A DNA stretch of 15,824 nt from JAITWT01 sp964439605 (GTDB taxonomy: Bacteria; Pseudomonadota; Gammaproteobacteria; Burkholderiales; Burkholderiaceae_C): NCBI GenBank assembly GCA_964439605.1, contig CAYTPC010000012.1, forward strand, positions 1 to 15,824. Reading direction: 5' to 3'. The notes under the pieces are model-generated. The model did no database searches. It was not told the DNA's origin and worked only from the letters and a program-made list of their open reading frames with translations. Position 1 is the stretch's first letter, and the number at the start of each line of letters is the position of its first letter. A program made the position numbers and the translations under genes. This document shows positions 6,397 through 13,059 of the stretch, one piece after another.

Positions 6397-7032
6397 ATGC
6401 GGCTCACTTTTGCGCGCTTTGGCTTTGCTCTCGTCCTGGCGGCGGTATTCGCCGTCAACGCCGAAATGGCCGCCGCCCAGCCGAAAGGTATACCGAACAC
6501 AAAGGATGCGGCCGTCTCGCCTCCACTGTGGAAAGATCTGACCCCTGCGCAGCGAAAGGCGCTGGAGCCATTGGCCGCGCACTGGAACACGCTCAATGGC
6601 CGGCAAAAGAGCAAGTGGCTCACGCTCTCGCGCAACTTGGACAAGATGACCCCGCAACAGCAGGCCACGCTACGCAGCCGGATGACCGAATGGGCCGCGC
6701 TCAGCCCGCAGGAGCGTACGCGCGCACGGCTCAACTACGCCCAAATCAAACATCTGGTGCCACCCGAGGAACACAAGGCCAAGTGGGAAGCCTACCAATC
6801 GCTGAGCGAAGCCGAAAAGCGCAAGCTGGCCGAGCAAGCCAGTACCCGGCCACCCGCCACTGCCGGCCAGCCAACGCCGGCACGGCCGGTACCGGCGCAC
6901 AAACCGGCCTCGGCCCCCGGCGGCAGTGCCAAGAGCCGGCGCGCGGCGCGCATCGAAACCGCGCCATCGGCTAGGTCCAAGCCCCCTGCGCCGGCTCCAG
7001 GCCCGGCGCGGGTCACACCACCGCCTCCATAA
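6397..7032 (+). CDS. DUF3106 exported protein
   Basis: The protein has 211 residues. An N-terminal signal peptide (hydrophobic core about 9-22, likely cleavage after AEMAAA near residue 27) points to export to the periplasm. The middle (about 45-130) carries the W/Q-rich helical repeats of DUF3106: LTPAQRKALEPLAAHW, QKSKWLTLSRN, MTPQQQATLRSRM and LSPQERTRARLNY. The LTPxQ-like repeats recall the periplasmic CpxP/Spy type of stress sensor or chaperone, a resemblance in pattern only. The C-terminal 70 residues are low-complexity Pro/Ala/Arg sequence, probably disordered. It starts one base after the DUF3619 stop with a weak ribosome binding site, so translational coupling is likely. It may be the envelope-sensing partner of the sigma factor. 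Confidence 0.87.
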   Translation: MRLTFARFGFALVLAAVFAVNAEMAAAQPKGIPNTKDAAVSPPLWKDLTPAQRKALEPLAAHWNTLNGRQKSKWLTLSRNLDKMTPQQQATLRSRMTEWAALSPQERTRARLNYAQIKHLVPPEEHKAKWEAYQSLSEAEKRKLAEQASTRPPATAGQPTPARPVPAHKPASAPGGSAKSRRAARIETAPSARSKPPAPAPGPARVTPPPP

Positions 7033-7036
7033 GGCG

Positions 7037-7106
7037 GCGACGCTGGATCACTTCCCCGGTAAAGCCGGGAAAGTATTTGCTCTGAGGCTCCCCTATCCAG
7101 CGTTGC
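7037..7106 (+). other. Nested stem-loop in the DUF3106-RDD intergenic region
   Basis: GCGACGCTGGAT (7037-7048) pairs with ATCCAGCGTTGC (7095-7106) along 12 bp with a single G-U wobble. It encloses a second hairpin, CCCGG-TAAAG-CCGGG, at 7055-7069. A further small hairpin, CCGCCT/AGGCGG (7021-7037), covers the DUF3106 stop codon. The outer stem ends 15 bases before the RDD start codon. It could tune translation of the RDD gene or mark a processing site; there is no T-tract for termination. Confidence 0.45.
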
Positions 7107-7121
7107 CATAATGCAGGGCCC

Positions 7122-7685
7122 ATGACCCGCACCCCACCCCGCCGCGATACCGGAACGTTCTCCGGCTCACCGCTCGCCACCCCTGATTCGCCGCCGCTGA
7201 TGGCCCCCGGCCTGCGGCGCCGCATGGCCTGCTGGGTGTACGAGGGCATGCTGGTGTTCGCGGTGGTATTCATAGCCGGCTGGCTGTTCAGTACGCTCAG
7301 CCAGATGCGCCATGCGCTGGATGCGCAGCGACACCCAGCGCTGCAAGTCTTCCTGTTCATCGTGATCGGCGTCTATTTCACTTGGTTCTGGACCAAGGGC
7401 CAGACGCTGGCGATGAAAACTTGGGGCATCCGCATCGTCGACCGCCATGGCCATCCCCTGACCCAGCGCCGCGCGCTGTGGCGCTATTTGCTGTGCTGGG
7501 TCTGGTTCCTGCCGCCGCTGGCAGCCATGGCGCCATTCAAATTGCGCGGCGCTGAGATGACTCTGCTGGTATTCGGCTGGGTACTCGTGTGGGCCCTGCT
7601 GTCGCGTTTGCACCCACTGCGCCAGTTCTGGCATGACGCCTGGGCCGGCACACGGCTGATCCGTACCACACCGATTGCACCATGA
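7122..7685 (+). CDS. RDD-family integral membrane protein
   Basis: The protein has 187 residues with four predicted membrane helices (about 40-60, 73-91, 120-138, 145-162). The family hallmarks are present: an Arg cluster just before helix 1 (R32-R34), the conserved loop WTKGQTLAMKTWGIRIVD (90-107) and a late Asp in WHDAW (D172). The Asp usual in helix 1 appears to be replaced by Glu (E41). The function of RDD proteins is mostly unknown; some have been linked to ion or Na+/H+ transport. ATG 7122 has AGGG only three bases upstream. The stop overlaps the dgkA start (ATGA), so the two are translationally coupled. Confidence 0.9.
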   Translation: MTRTPPRRDTGTFSGSPLATPDSPPLMAPGLRRRMACWVYEGMLVFAVVFIAGWLFSTLSQMRHALDAQRHPALQVFLFIVIGVYFTWFWTKGQTLAMKTWGIRIVDRHGHPLTQRRALWRYLLCWVWFLPPLAAMAPFKLRGAEMTLLVFGWVLVWALLSRLHPLRQFWHDAWAGTRLIRTTPIAP

Positions 7686-8074
7686 GTTCCCCCGACCCCA
7701 CCGCCAACTCCCAAGCACACCGCCGCGGCCTGGACCGGATCTGGCGTGCCGGGCTGATCTCCGTCAGCGGCCTGCGCACCGGATGGGGAGAGACCGCCTT
7801 CCGGCAAGAAGTCTTTGCCGCCGTGGTGATGCTGCCGTTGGCCGTATGGCTCGGCCGCAACTGGGTGGAATGCGTCCTGCTGGCCGGCAGCGTGATGCTG
7901 GTGCTGATCGTCGAATTGCTCAACAGCGCGATCGAAGCGGTGGTCGACCGCATCGGTCACGAATGGCATCTTCTCTCCAAGCACGCCAAGGACCTGGGCA
8001 GTGCCGCCGTCCTTTTATCGCTGCTGCTGTGCGGCGGCATCTGGGCGACTGCCTTGTGGCAACGCTTCATCTGA
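7682..8074 (+). CDS. dgkA: Diacylglycerol kinase, prokaryotic small integral-membrane type
   Basis: DgkA phosphorylates diacylglycerol to phosphatidic acid at the inner membrane with ATP, recycling lipid left over from periplasmic glycan or lipid modification. The 130-residue length and three membrane helices fit the family. The active-site region is intact: E78-LLNSAIEAVVD (E78, N81, E85, D89) and KHAKDLGSAAV (100-110, with K103 and D104). The start overlaps the RDD stop by four bases. It is the last gene of the sigma-factor cluster and is followed by a palindrome-rich gap. Its position beside a putative envelope-stress module fits a membrane-maintenance role. Confidence 0.95.
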   Translation: MSSPDPTANSQAHRRGLDRIWRAGLISVSGLRTGWGETAFRQEVFAAVVMLPLAVWLGRNWVECVLLAGSVMLVLIVELLNSAIEAVVDRIGHEWHLLSKHAKDLGSAAVLLSLLLCGGIWATALWQRFI

Positions 8075-8123
8075 TGAAATGACACTGACCCCCAGCCTCG
8101 CCCACTTCGTGTGGCTCTGTCGG

Positions 8124-8242
8124 GCAGCCGCCAGAGGCGGCTGCTCTTCGGGTCCGTCCAAGCCTGCTCAAGCAGGCTTGGAGCCGCGGCCCTCAGCCCC
8201 CTTCCAGGGGGCAATCCCAGTGGCCCGGTCAAGCCGGGCCAC
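8124..8242. repeat. Cluster of four GC-rich palindromes
   Basis: Four hairpins lie within 120 bp: GCAGCCGCC-AGA-GGCGGCTGC (8124-8144, 9 bp), CCAAGCCTGCT-CA-AGCAGGCTTGG (8158-8181, 11 bp), CCCCC-TTCCA-GGGGG (8197-8211) and GTGGCCCGG-TCAAG-CCGGGCCAC (8220-8242, 9 bp). A fifth weaker one, GGCGC-GGCA-GCGCC, follows near 8287-8300. All stems are perfect. There is no coding sequence here. The arrangement resembles palindromic extragenic repeats common between genes in Burkholderiales. It may also end the dgkA transcript, although no T-tract is present. Confidence 0.75.
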
Positions 8243-8343
8243 GGGATTCCTGGCCCTTGGCTGCGCCAGTTTCATGGGTCGCGGGTGGCGCGGCAGCGCC
8301 ATGGGCAGCTAAAGAGAATGCGCATGTATTCCACGAATTTCAA

Positions 8344-8910
8344 ATGAATCCCGCTTTCTCGATTTGCGTTTATTGCGGCTCGCGGCCGGGCCATGACCCC
8401 CTCCACGCCACCACGGCCCAAGCGGTCGGCCGCTGGATCGGCTCCCATCGTGGCCAACTGGTATACGGCGGCGGACGCACCGGCCTGATGGGGTTGACGG
8501 CTGAAGCCACCCGCGCCGCGGGCGGGCGCGTGGTCGGCATCATTCCCAGGAATCTGGTTGACAAGGAACTGGCCAACCACCTATGCGACGAACTGCACGT
8601 CGTTGACACCATGCACGAACGCAAGGCGATGATGAGTACGCGCTCCGATGCCTTCATCGCGCTGCCCGGCGGCATCGGCACGCTCGAGGAATTGTTCGAG
8701 ATCTGGACCTGGCGGCAGCTCGGCTACCACGACAAACCCGTGGGCATCCTCAATTTAGGGGGCTATTACGACGCGCTGCTGGATTTCCTCGCGCACACCG
8801 TGCACAAAGGGCTCATGGATACGTGGCAGATGAACTTGGTGCACATCGGCGAGGACCCGCTCGCACTGCTGGAGATGCTCCGCGCCAAGATTCGAGGCGA
8901 CGCCGGATAA
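8344..8910 (+). CDS. LOG-family (TIGR00730) protein, short form
   Basis: The protein has 188 residues, the standard length for LOG-type nucleoside 5'-monophosphate phosphoribohydrolases. Motifs: ICVYCGSRPG at the first beta strand, GGGRTGLMG (42-50), the Arg-Lys pair in MHERKAMM (R93, K94) and PGGIGTLEE (108-116). ATG 8344 is chosen because MNPAFSICVYCGS is the family's usual N-terminus. No Shine-Dalgarno sequence is visible. An open frame extends upstream to 8257 through the palindrome region, and its added residues do not look real. It is monocistronic, convergent with glnB and distinct from the longer paralogue at 253-1077. A role in nucleotide salvage or cytokinin-like base release is inferred from the family only. 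Confidence 0.93.
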   Translation: MNPAFSICVYCGSRPGHDPLHATTAQAVGRWIGSHRGQLVYGGGRTGLMGLTAEATRAAGGRVVGIIPRNLVDKELANHLCDELHVVDTMHERKAMMSTRSDAFIALPGGIGTLEELFEIWTWRQLGYHDKPVGILNLGGYYDALLDFLAHTVHKGLMDTWQMNLVHIGEDPLALLEMLRAKIRGDAG

Positions 8911-8916
8911 GCTTGC

Positions 8917-8934
8917 GCAGGCTTTTCAGCCTGC
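8917..8934. terminator. Hairpin between convergent genes, possible terminator
   Basis: GCAGGCT-TTTC-AGCCTGC forms a perfect 7-bp stem six bases after the stop of the short LOG gene and about 50 bases beyond the end of glnB. Its position between convergent genes suits a bidirectional terminator. No T-run follows on either strand, so this is tentative. Confidence 0.4.
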
Positions 8935-8981
8935 ACCGCACCGCCTGGTGGATCGGAAAGAAACTGACGAGATGAAGGCCG

Positions 8982-9320
8982 TCAGATGGCCGCTTCGTCT
9001 TCTTCGCCGGTACGGATGCGCACCACCCGCTCGACACTCGTGACGAAGATTTTTCCGTCACCGATCTTGCCGGTGCGCGCCGCGCTGACGATTGCGTCCA
9101 CGCAGCGTTCGACGTCGCTGTCCTGCACCACCACCTCGATTTTCATCTTGGGCAGAAAGTCGACGACGTACTCGGCGCCGCGATACAACTCGGTGTGGCC
9201 CTTCTGCCGTCCGAAGCCCTTGACTTCGGTCACGGTCAGGCCGGTTACGCCCACCTCGGCCAAAGCCTCACGCACGTCATCGAGCTTGAAGGGTTTGACG
9301 ATGGCAACGATCTGTTTCAT
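8982..9320 (-). CDS. glnB: Nitrogen regulatory protein P-II
   Basis: GlnB is a trimeric cytosolic signal protein. It reports nitrogen and energy status through 2-oxoglutarate and ATP/ADP binding and through uridylylation of Tyr51, and acts on NtrB, the glutamine synthetase adenylyltransferase and other targets. The 112-residue length is exact. Tyr51 sits in the T-loop RGAEYVV, the B-loop TGKIGDGK is at 83-90, and the C-terminus is RIRTGEEDEAAI as in E. coli GlnB. Its ATG overlaps the nadE TGA (ATGA), so the two are co-translated. This pairing makes sense because NadE consumes glutamine and PII proteins regulate glutamine-dependent NAD synthetase in some bacteria. Little doubt remains about identity; GlnK is less likely because no amtB is adjacent. 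Confidence 0.97.
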   Translation of the reverse strand: MKQIVAIVKPFKLDDVREALAEVGVTGLTVTEVKGFGRQKGHTELYRGAEYVVDFLPKMKIEVVVQDSDVERCVDAIVSAARTGKIGDGKIFVTSVERVVRIRTGEEDEAAI

Positions 9321-11005
9321 AGGGATGGTCCTCCTGCTTTTTCATCGAATCTGCTCGTAATCGGGTACCGCCAATCCTTACCAAAGCCGCGGCGCGTGAC
9401 GCTGATACCCACAGGCGCTTGGCGCCGCTTGTATTCATTGAGCTTGATGAGCCGCGCCACCCGCTCGACCGTCGCGCGCTCATAACCGGCGGCGATGATT
9501 TCGCCGATGCTTTGGTCATCCTCCATGTAGCGCGCGAGAATGCCGTCGAGAACGTCGTAAGGCGGCAGGCTGTCCTGGTCGGTTTGGTCCGCGCGCAACT
9601 CGGCACTGGGCGCACGCGTGATGATGCGCTCCGGTATCGGTTCTACGCAGCTGCCGTAAGGATCGTTGGCGTTGCGCCAGCGTGCGAGCGCGAACACGGT
9701 GGTCTTGAACACGTCCTTGAGAACCGCAAAGCCGCCGGCCATGTCGCCATAGAGTGTGCAGTAGCCGGTGGCCAATTCGCTCTTGTTGCCGGTGGTCAGC
9801 ACGACGGCGCCGAACTTGTTGGACAGCGCCATCAGCAACGTGCCGCGAATGCGCGCCTGAATGTTTTCCTCGGTGGCGTCTTCGGACAGCCCCGCGAAAT
9901 CACCGGCCAGCGTTTCCCGGAAAGCCTCGAAGGCCGGGCGAATCGGAATTTCGCCGTAGCGCACACCCATGCGCCGCGCCATTTCGCGCGCATCGATCCG
10001 GCTGATGTCGGCGGTGTAGCGCGAGGGCATCATCACCGTACGCACCTTGTCCTTGCCGAGCGCATCCACCGCGATCGCCAGCACGAGCGCCGAATCAATG
10101 CCGCCCGACAACCCGAGGATCGCACCGGGAAATCCGTTCTTGCCGACGTAATCGCGCACGCCGAGCACCAGGGCATCCCACAATTGCGCCTCGCTCGAAC
10201 GAGCCGGAGCAATCGCTCCAGCCGCGAACACCATGCCGCCCGCCGGAGCGCGCTGTACCTGCGCGTAAACCAGTTCATCGCTAAAACACGGTCCGCGCAG
10301 CGCCTGCGTGCCGTCGGACTGCAAGGCGAAGGAAGCGCCATCGAATACCACTTCATCCTGGCCGCCGACCAGATTCGCACAGACCAGCGGCAGGCCTGCG
10401 GCGCGCGCGCGCTCGACCATGCGTGCCATGCGTTCGTCCTCCTTGCCGGCATGGTAGGGCCATGCGTTGATGACGGCGAGCAGCTCAGCGCCAGCCGCCT
10501 TGGCCAGGCGCGCGGGTTCCTCGACCCATGCGTCCTCGCAAATCAGCAGACCCACACGCACTTGGCCAGCCTCGAAAACGCAAACGTTCTGTCCAGGCGC
10601 GAAGTAGCGGTGTTCATCAAACACTTGGCAGTTCGATAGTTCGCGCTTGGCATAGGTTTGAAGCACCCGGCCATTGCAGAGCACGCTCGCAGCGTTGTAC
10701 CGGCGCCGCGTGGGGGTGGATCGATCGGCGCCGATCCCGCTGGGATGCCCCACGACGACCACCATGTCCTGCAATTCGGCCAGCGACCGCGCCAGCGATT
10801 TCACGGCGGCATCACAGGCGGCAATGAAGGCAGGCCGCAAAAACAGGTCTTCGGCCGCAAAGCCACAGATCGACAACTCCGGCGTGAGCAGCAGCCGCGC
10901 ACCCTGCGCATGGGCGGCACGCGCCGCATCGAGGATCTTCTGCGCATTGCCGGCAAGATCGCCCACAACGAAATTGGACTGGGCAATGGCAAGCTTGAGG
11001 GTCAT
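9317..11005 (-). CDS. nadE: Glutamine-dependent NAD+ synthetase
   Basis: NadE performs the last step of NAD synthesis: deamido-NAD+ plus ATP plus glutamine give NAD+. The 562 residues comprise an N-terminal nitrilase-type glutaminase domain (about 1-250) with the catalytic triad Glu43 (TPELSICGF), Lys120 (YAKRELSN) and Cys156 (LLICEDAW), and a C-terminal synthetase domain with the ATP-pyrophosphatase loop SGGIDS at 300-305. The catalytic residues of both domains that I could check are present, so the enzyme should use glutamine rather than free ammonia alone. ATG 11005 gives the normal start MTLKLAIAQSNFVVGD but no good ribosome binding site is visible; the leader is purine/pyrimidine-biased. 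The gene overlaps glnB by four bases. It is separated from the LysR-type gene by 130 bp containing a possible promoter and inverted repeats. Confidence 0.96.
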   Translation of the reverse strand: MTLKLAIAQSNFVVGDLAGNAQKILDAARAAHAQGARLLLTPELSICGFAAEDLFLRPAFIAACDAAVKSLARSLAELQDMVVVVGHPSGIGADRSTPTRRRYNAASVLCNGRVLQTYAKRELSNCQVFDEHRYFAPGQNVCVFEAGQVRVGLLICEDAWVEEPARLAKAAGAELLAVINAWPYHAGKEDERMARMVERARAAGLPLVCANLVGGQDEVVFDGASFALQSDGTQALRGPCFSDELVYAQVQRAPAGGMVFAAGAIAPARSSEAQLWDALVLGVRDYVGKNGFPGAILGLSGGIDSALVLAIAVDALGKDKVRTVMMPSRYTADISRIDAREMARRMGVRYGEIPIRPAFEAFRETLAGDFAGLSEDATEENIQARIRGTLLMALSNKFGAVVLTTGNKSELATGYCTLYGDMAGGFAVLKDVFKTTVFALARWRNANDPYGSCVEPIPERIITRAPSAELRADQTDQDSLPPYDVLDGILARYMEDDQSIGEIIAAGYERATVERVARLIKLNEYKRRQAPVGISVTRRGFGKDWRYPITSRFDEKAGGPSL

Positions 11006-11135
11006 ACGGGAAAAGAGAAAAGCGTGAAGAATTATGTCATCCGATGTCTTGACCCTGCCCGGTTTGCACGTACGTCAAGAAAGCAAACGGGCGAGCCGGC
11101 CCTGACGCTGCGCCTTACCTCAACTCAACAAGCTC
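11006..11135 (-). promoter_or_regulatory. nadE upstream region with interleaved inverted repeats
   Basis: On the minus strand CATAAT (11031-11036) could be a -10 element about 25 bp before the nadE ATG, without a convincing -35. Two inverted repeats interleave upstream: TCTTGAC (11047-11053) with GTCAAGA (11074-11080), and GCCCGGTTTGC (11057-11067) with GCAAACGGGC (11083-11092, one bulged G). The two stems overlap in order, so in RNA they would exclude each other or form a pseudoknot. In DNA they could be operators near the promoter. The second repeat could also act as a terminator for the upstream LysR-type gene, although no T-run follows. Confidence 0.35.
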
Positions 11136-12098
11136 TCAGGCAAGCGGGAAGCAACGTTGCGCCACGTTGCGAAAGTTCTGCGCCGCCACGCTGGCCATGT
11201 CGGGCAGCACCAGTGCAAGCCCGATACCGGCAGCCGGCGAAAGGCCGGCGATGGACCGGTAAGCCACGCGCGGATTGAGGTTGTGTTCAAACCCCGAGGG
11301 GACCAGCGCCACGCCCAACCCGCTTTCCACCAGCGATAGCACCGTCTGCACCTGGGTGGCTTCCTGCGTGATCCGTGGCAGAAAGCCGGCGTGCTGGCAA
11401 GCGAGCATCGCCATCGCATGCAGTCCGGCCGCCTCGCCGCGCGCGTAGAACACGAAAGACTCGCCGGCCAGTTCCTCCAGCCGCAACTCGGACTTGTACG
11501 CCAGCGCATTGCCCAGCGGCAATGCAGCCACGAAGTGTTCCGCCAGCAGCGGCGTGAGCTCCACCTGTGCGGAATTCAATAGAGGCGTGCGCGCCAGGCC
11601 GACATCCAATTCGCCGCCGTTCACATGCGCGACGATCTGTACCGAAGTCGCCTCTTTGAGTACCAGCTCGACACCGGCATGTTCGGCCCGGAACTGGCGC
11701 ACGATTTTCTGCAGCACGCCATTGGTGGTCGAACCGACGAAGCCGATCCGCAGCATGCCGCCGTTTCCCGCGGCGGCAGCCTTCGCGGCCACCAGCAGTT
11801 GCGCGTTATGGAACAGGAGCCGGCGAGCCTGCACCAGCGCCGCCTGGCCACCGGGCGTGAGAGACACTCCGCCGACGCCGCCGCGCTCGAACAGCCGCAC
11901 GCCCAGTTCCGCTTCGAGTTTCTGGATCGATATCGACAACGGCGGCTGCGCGATATGCAGACGCTCGGCCGCGCGGCGGAAGCTGCGCGTTTCGGCCAGC
12001 ACCACGAACTGCCTGATGCGGCGCAAATTGAGCGCCAGCCCGTCGAACGGCAAATCCTGCACCGCATCGGCAGGCCGGTCCGCGCGCAACCCGCGCAT
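11136..12098 (-). CDS. LysR-type transcriptional regulator
   Basis: The protein has 320 residues. The N-terminal winged helix-turn-helix (about 24-85) reads LNLRRIRQFVVLAETRSF, then RRAAERLHIAQPPLSISI and KLEAELGVRLFER. A periplasmic-binding-like effector domain follows (about 110-310) with LRIGFVGSTTNGVLQ and ELDVGLARTP. ATG 12098 is chosen: the next upstream ATG (12188) would overlap the crotonase gene by 56 bp and add a non-homologous tail. There is no strong ribosome binding site. It lies 34 bp downstream of the crotonase-family gene on the same strand, so the two are probably co-transcribed. This differs from the usual divergent layout of LysR regulators with their targets, so the controlled genes cannot be named. 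Confidence 0.92.
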   Translation of the reverse strand: MRGLRADRPADAVQDLPFDGLALNLRRIRQFVVLAETRSFRRAAERLHIAQPPLSISIQKLEAELGVRLFERGGVGGVSLTPGGQAALVQARRLLFHNAQLLVAAKAAAAGNGGMLRIGFVGSTTNGVLQKIVRQFRAEHAGVELVLKEATSVQIVAHVNGGELDVGLARTPLLNSAQVELTPLLAEHFVAALPLGNALAYKSELRLEELAGESFVFYARGEAAGLHAMAMLACQHAGFLPRITQEATQVQTVLSLVESGLGVALVPSGFEHNLNPRVAYRSIAGLSPAAGIGLALVLPDMASVAAQNFRNVAQRCFPLA

Positions 12099-12132
12099 CT
12101 GAACGGTAGTGGATGATGCAGCCACGAAAACC

Positions 12133-12927
12133 TCAATCACCAAAGCGCGGCGCACGCTTTTCCAGGAAGGCGGACACCGCCTCGGCATGCTCGGGCGTTT
12201 TGTGCGCCAGCGCCTGGAATGCCGCCGACATTTCCAATAGTGTGTCCAACCGCGTGTGCATCGCCTCGCGCATCAGTCTCTTGGTCATGCGCATGGCTTG
12301 CGGCGGATGCGCCACGATGCGGTCGGCCAGCGCGCAGGCGGTTTCCATCAGCGAAGCGTGCGGCACCACGCGCGAGACCAAACCCCATTCCAGCGCACGC
12401 TGGGCATCGATCATTTCGGCGGTGAAGCTCAGCTCCGCCGCACGCGCCATGCCGATCACCCGCGGCAGCAGCCAGGCGCCGCCGTCGCCGGGGATGATGC
12501 CCAGCTTCACGAAGCTTTCGGCGAACTTGGCTTTTTCCGATGCGATGCGCAAGTCGCACATGCAGGCAAGATCCAGCCCGGCGCCGATGGCCGGACCGTT
12601 GACCGCCGCGATCACCGGCACTTCCAGATTAAACAGCGCCAACGGCAGGCGCTGAATGCCGGCGCGGTAATCCTGGCGGATACGCATGGGCGGCACATCG
12701 GGCGCGGCCTGGCTGCGCATGGTGCGAATGTCGCCGCCGGCAGAAAAAGCCGGGTCAGCGCCGGTCAAGATCACCGCGCGCACGCTGGTATCGGCCTGGA
12801 TGCGCGCAATGGCGGCCAGGAATTCGTCCACCGCCGTGTTGCCGGTCAGCGGATTGCGCCGGTCGGGATCGTTCATGGTGAGCGTGACCACGTGGTCCTG
12901 CTGCCGGTAGCTGAGAAAGTCGCTCAT
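12133..12927 (-). CDS. Crotonase / enoyl-CoA hydratase-isomerase family protein
   Basis: The protein has 264 residues, normal for the family, and acts on an acyl-CoA thioester. The oxyanion-hole segments are present: FSAGGDIRTM (about 61-70) and NGPAIGAGLDLACMCDLRIA (110-129). The two glutamates used by classical enoyl-CoA hydratase are not: the first aligns with Asp119 in GAGLDLA and the second with Phe139 in FAESFVKLG. An Asp (D148) in IIPGDGGAW is nearby. It may therefore be an isomerase, hydrolase or other crotonase-fold enzyme rather than a hydratase. ATG 12927 (MSDFLSYRQQ) is chosen as the family-like start with GAGG about 11 bases upstream; ATG 12984 would add 19 unlikely residues. A LysR-type gene follows. 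The 132-bp gap to gshA upstream holds no gene. Confidence 0.9.
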   Translation of the reverse strand: MSDFLSYRQQDHVVTLTMNDPDRRNPLTGNTAVDEFLAAIARIQADTSVRAVILTGADPAFSAGGDIRTMRSQAAPDVPPMRIRQDYRAGIQRLPLALFNLEVPVIAAVNGPAIGAGLDLACMCDLRIASEKAKFAESFVKLGIIPGDGGAWLLPRVIGMARAAELSFTAEMIDAQRALEWGLVSRVVPHASLMETACALADRIVAHPPQAMRMTKRLMREAMHTRLDTLLEMSAAFQALAHKTPEHAEAVSAFLEKRAPRFGD

Positions 12928-13059
12928 GCGGTAGGGATCCTCAAAGTGGAAGTAGAACGCGGACCTCGCAGATTTTGCTATCAAATGAGCGGCCCGGTCC
13001 TGACAATTCTCAGGTGTCGCACCGGGGCATGCCGCCGGTGAGTGCCTTCAACTACCGCT

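Noticed and set aside
8257..8343. 29-codon upstream extension of the short LOG gene
   Set aside because: It runs through the palindromic region and is absent from the usual LOG N-terminus, which begins MNPAFSICVYCGS.
9419..10639. 406-codon open frame on the plus strand opposite nadE
   Set aside because: Antisense shadow of an intact nadE; composition is atypical of a real protein.
12099..12188. Upstream ATG of the LysR-type gene at 12188
   Set aside because: It would overlap the crotonase gene by 56 bp and add residues not seen in LysR proteins.
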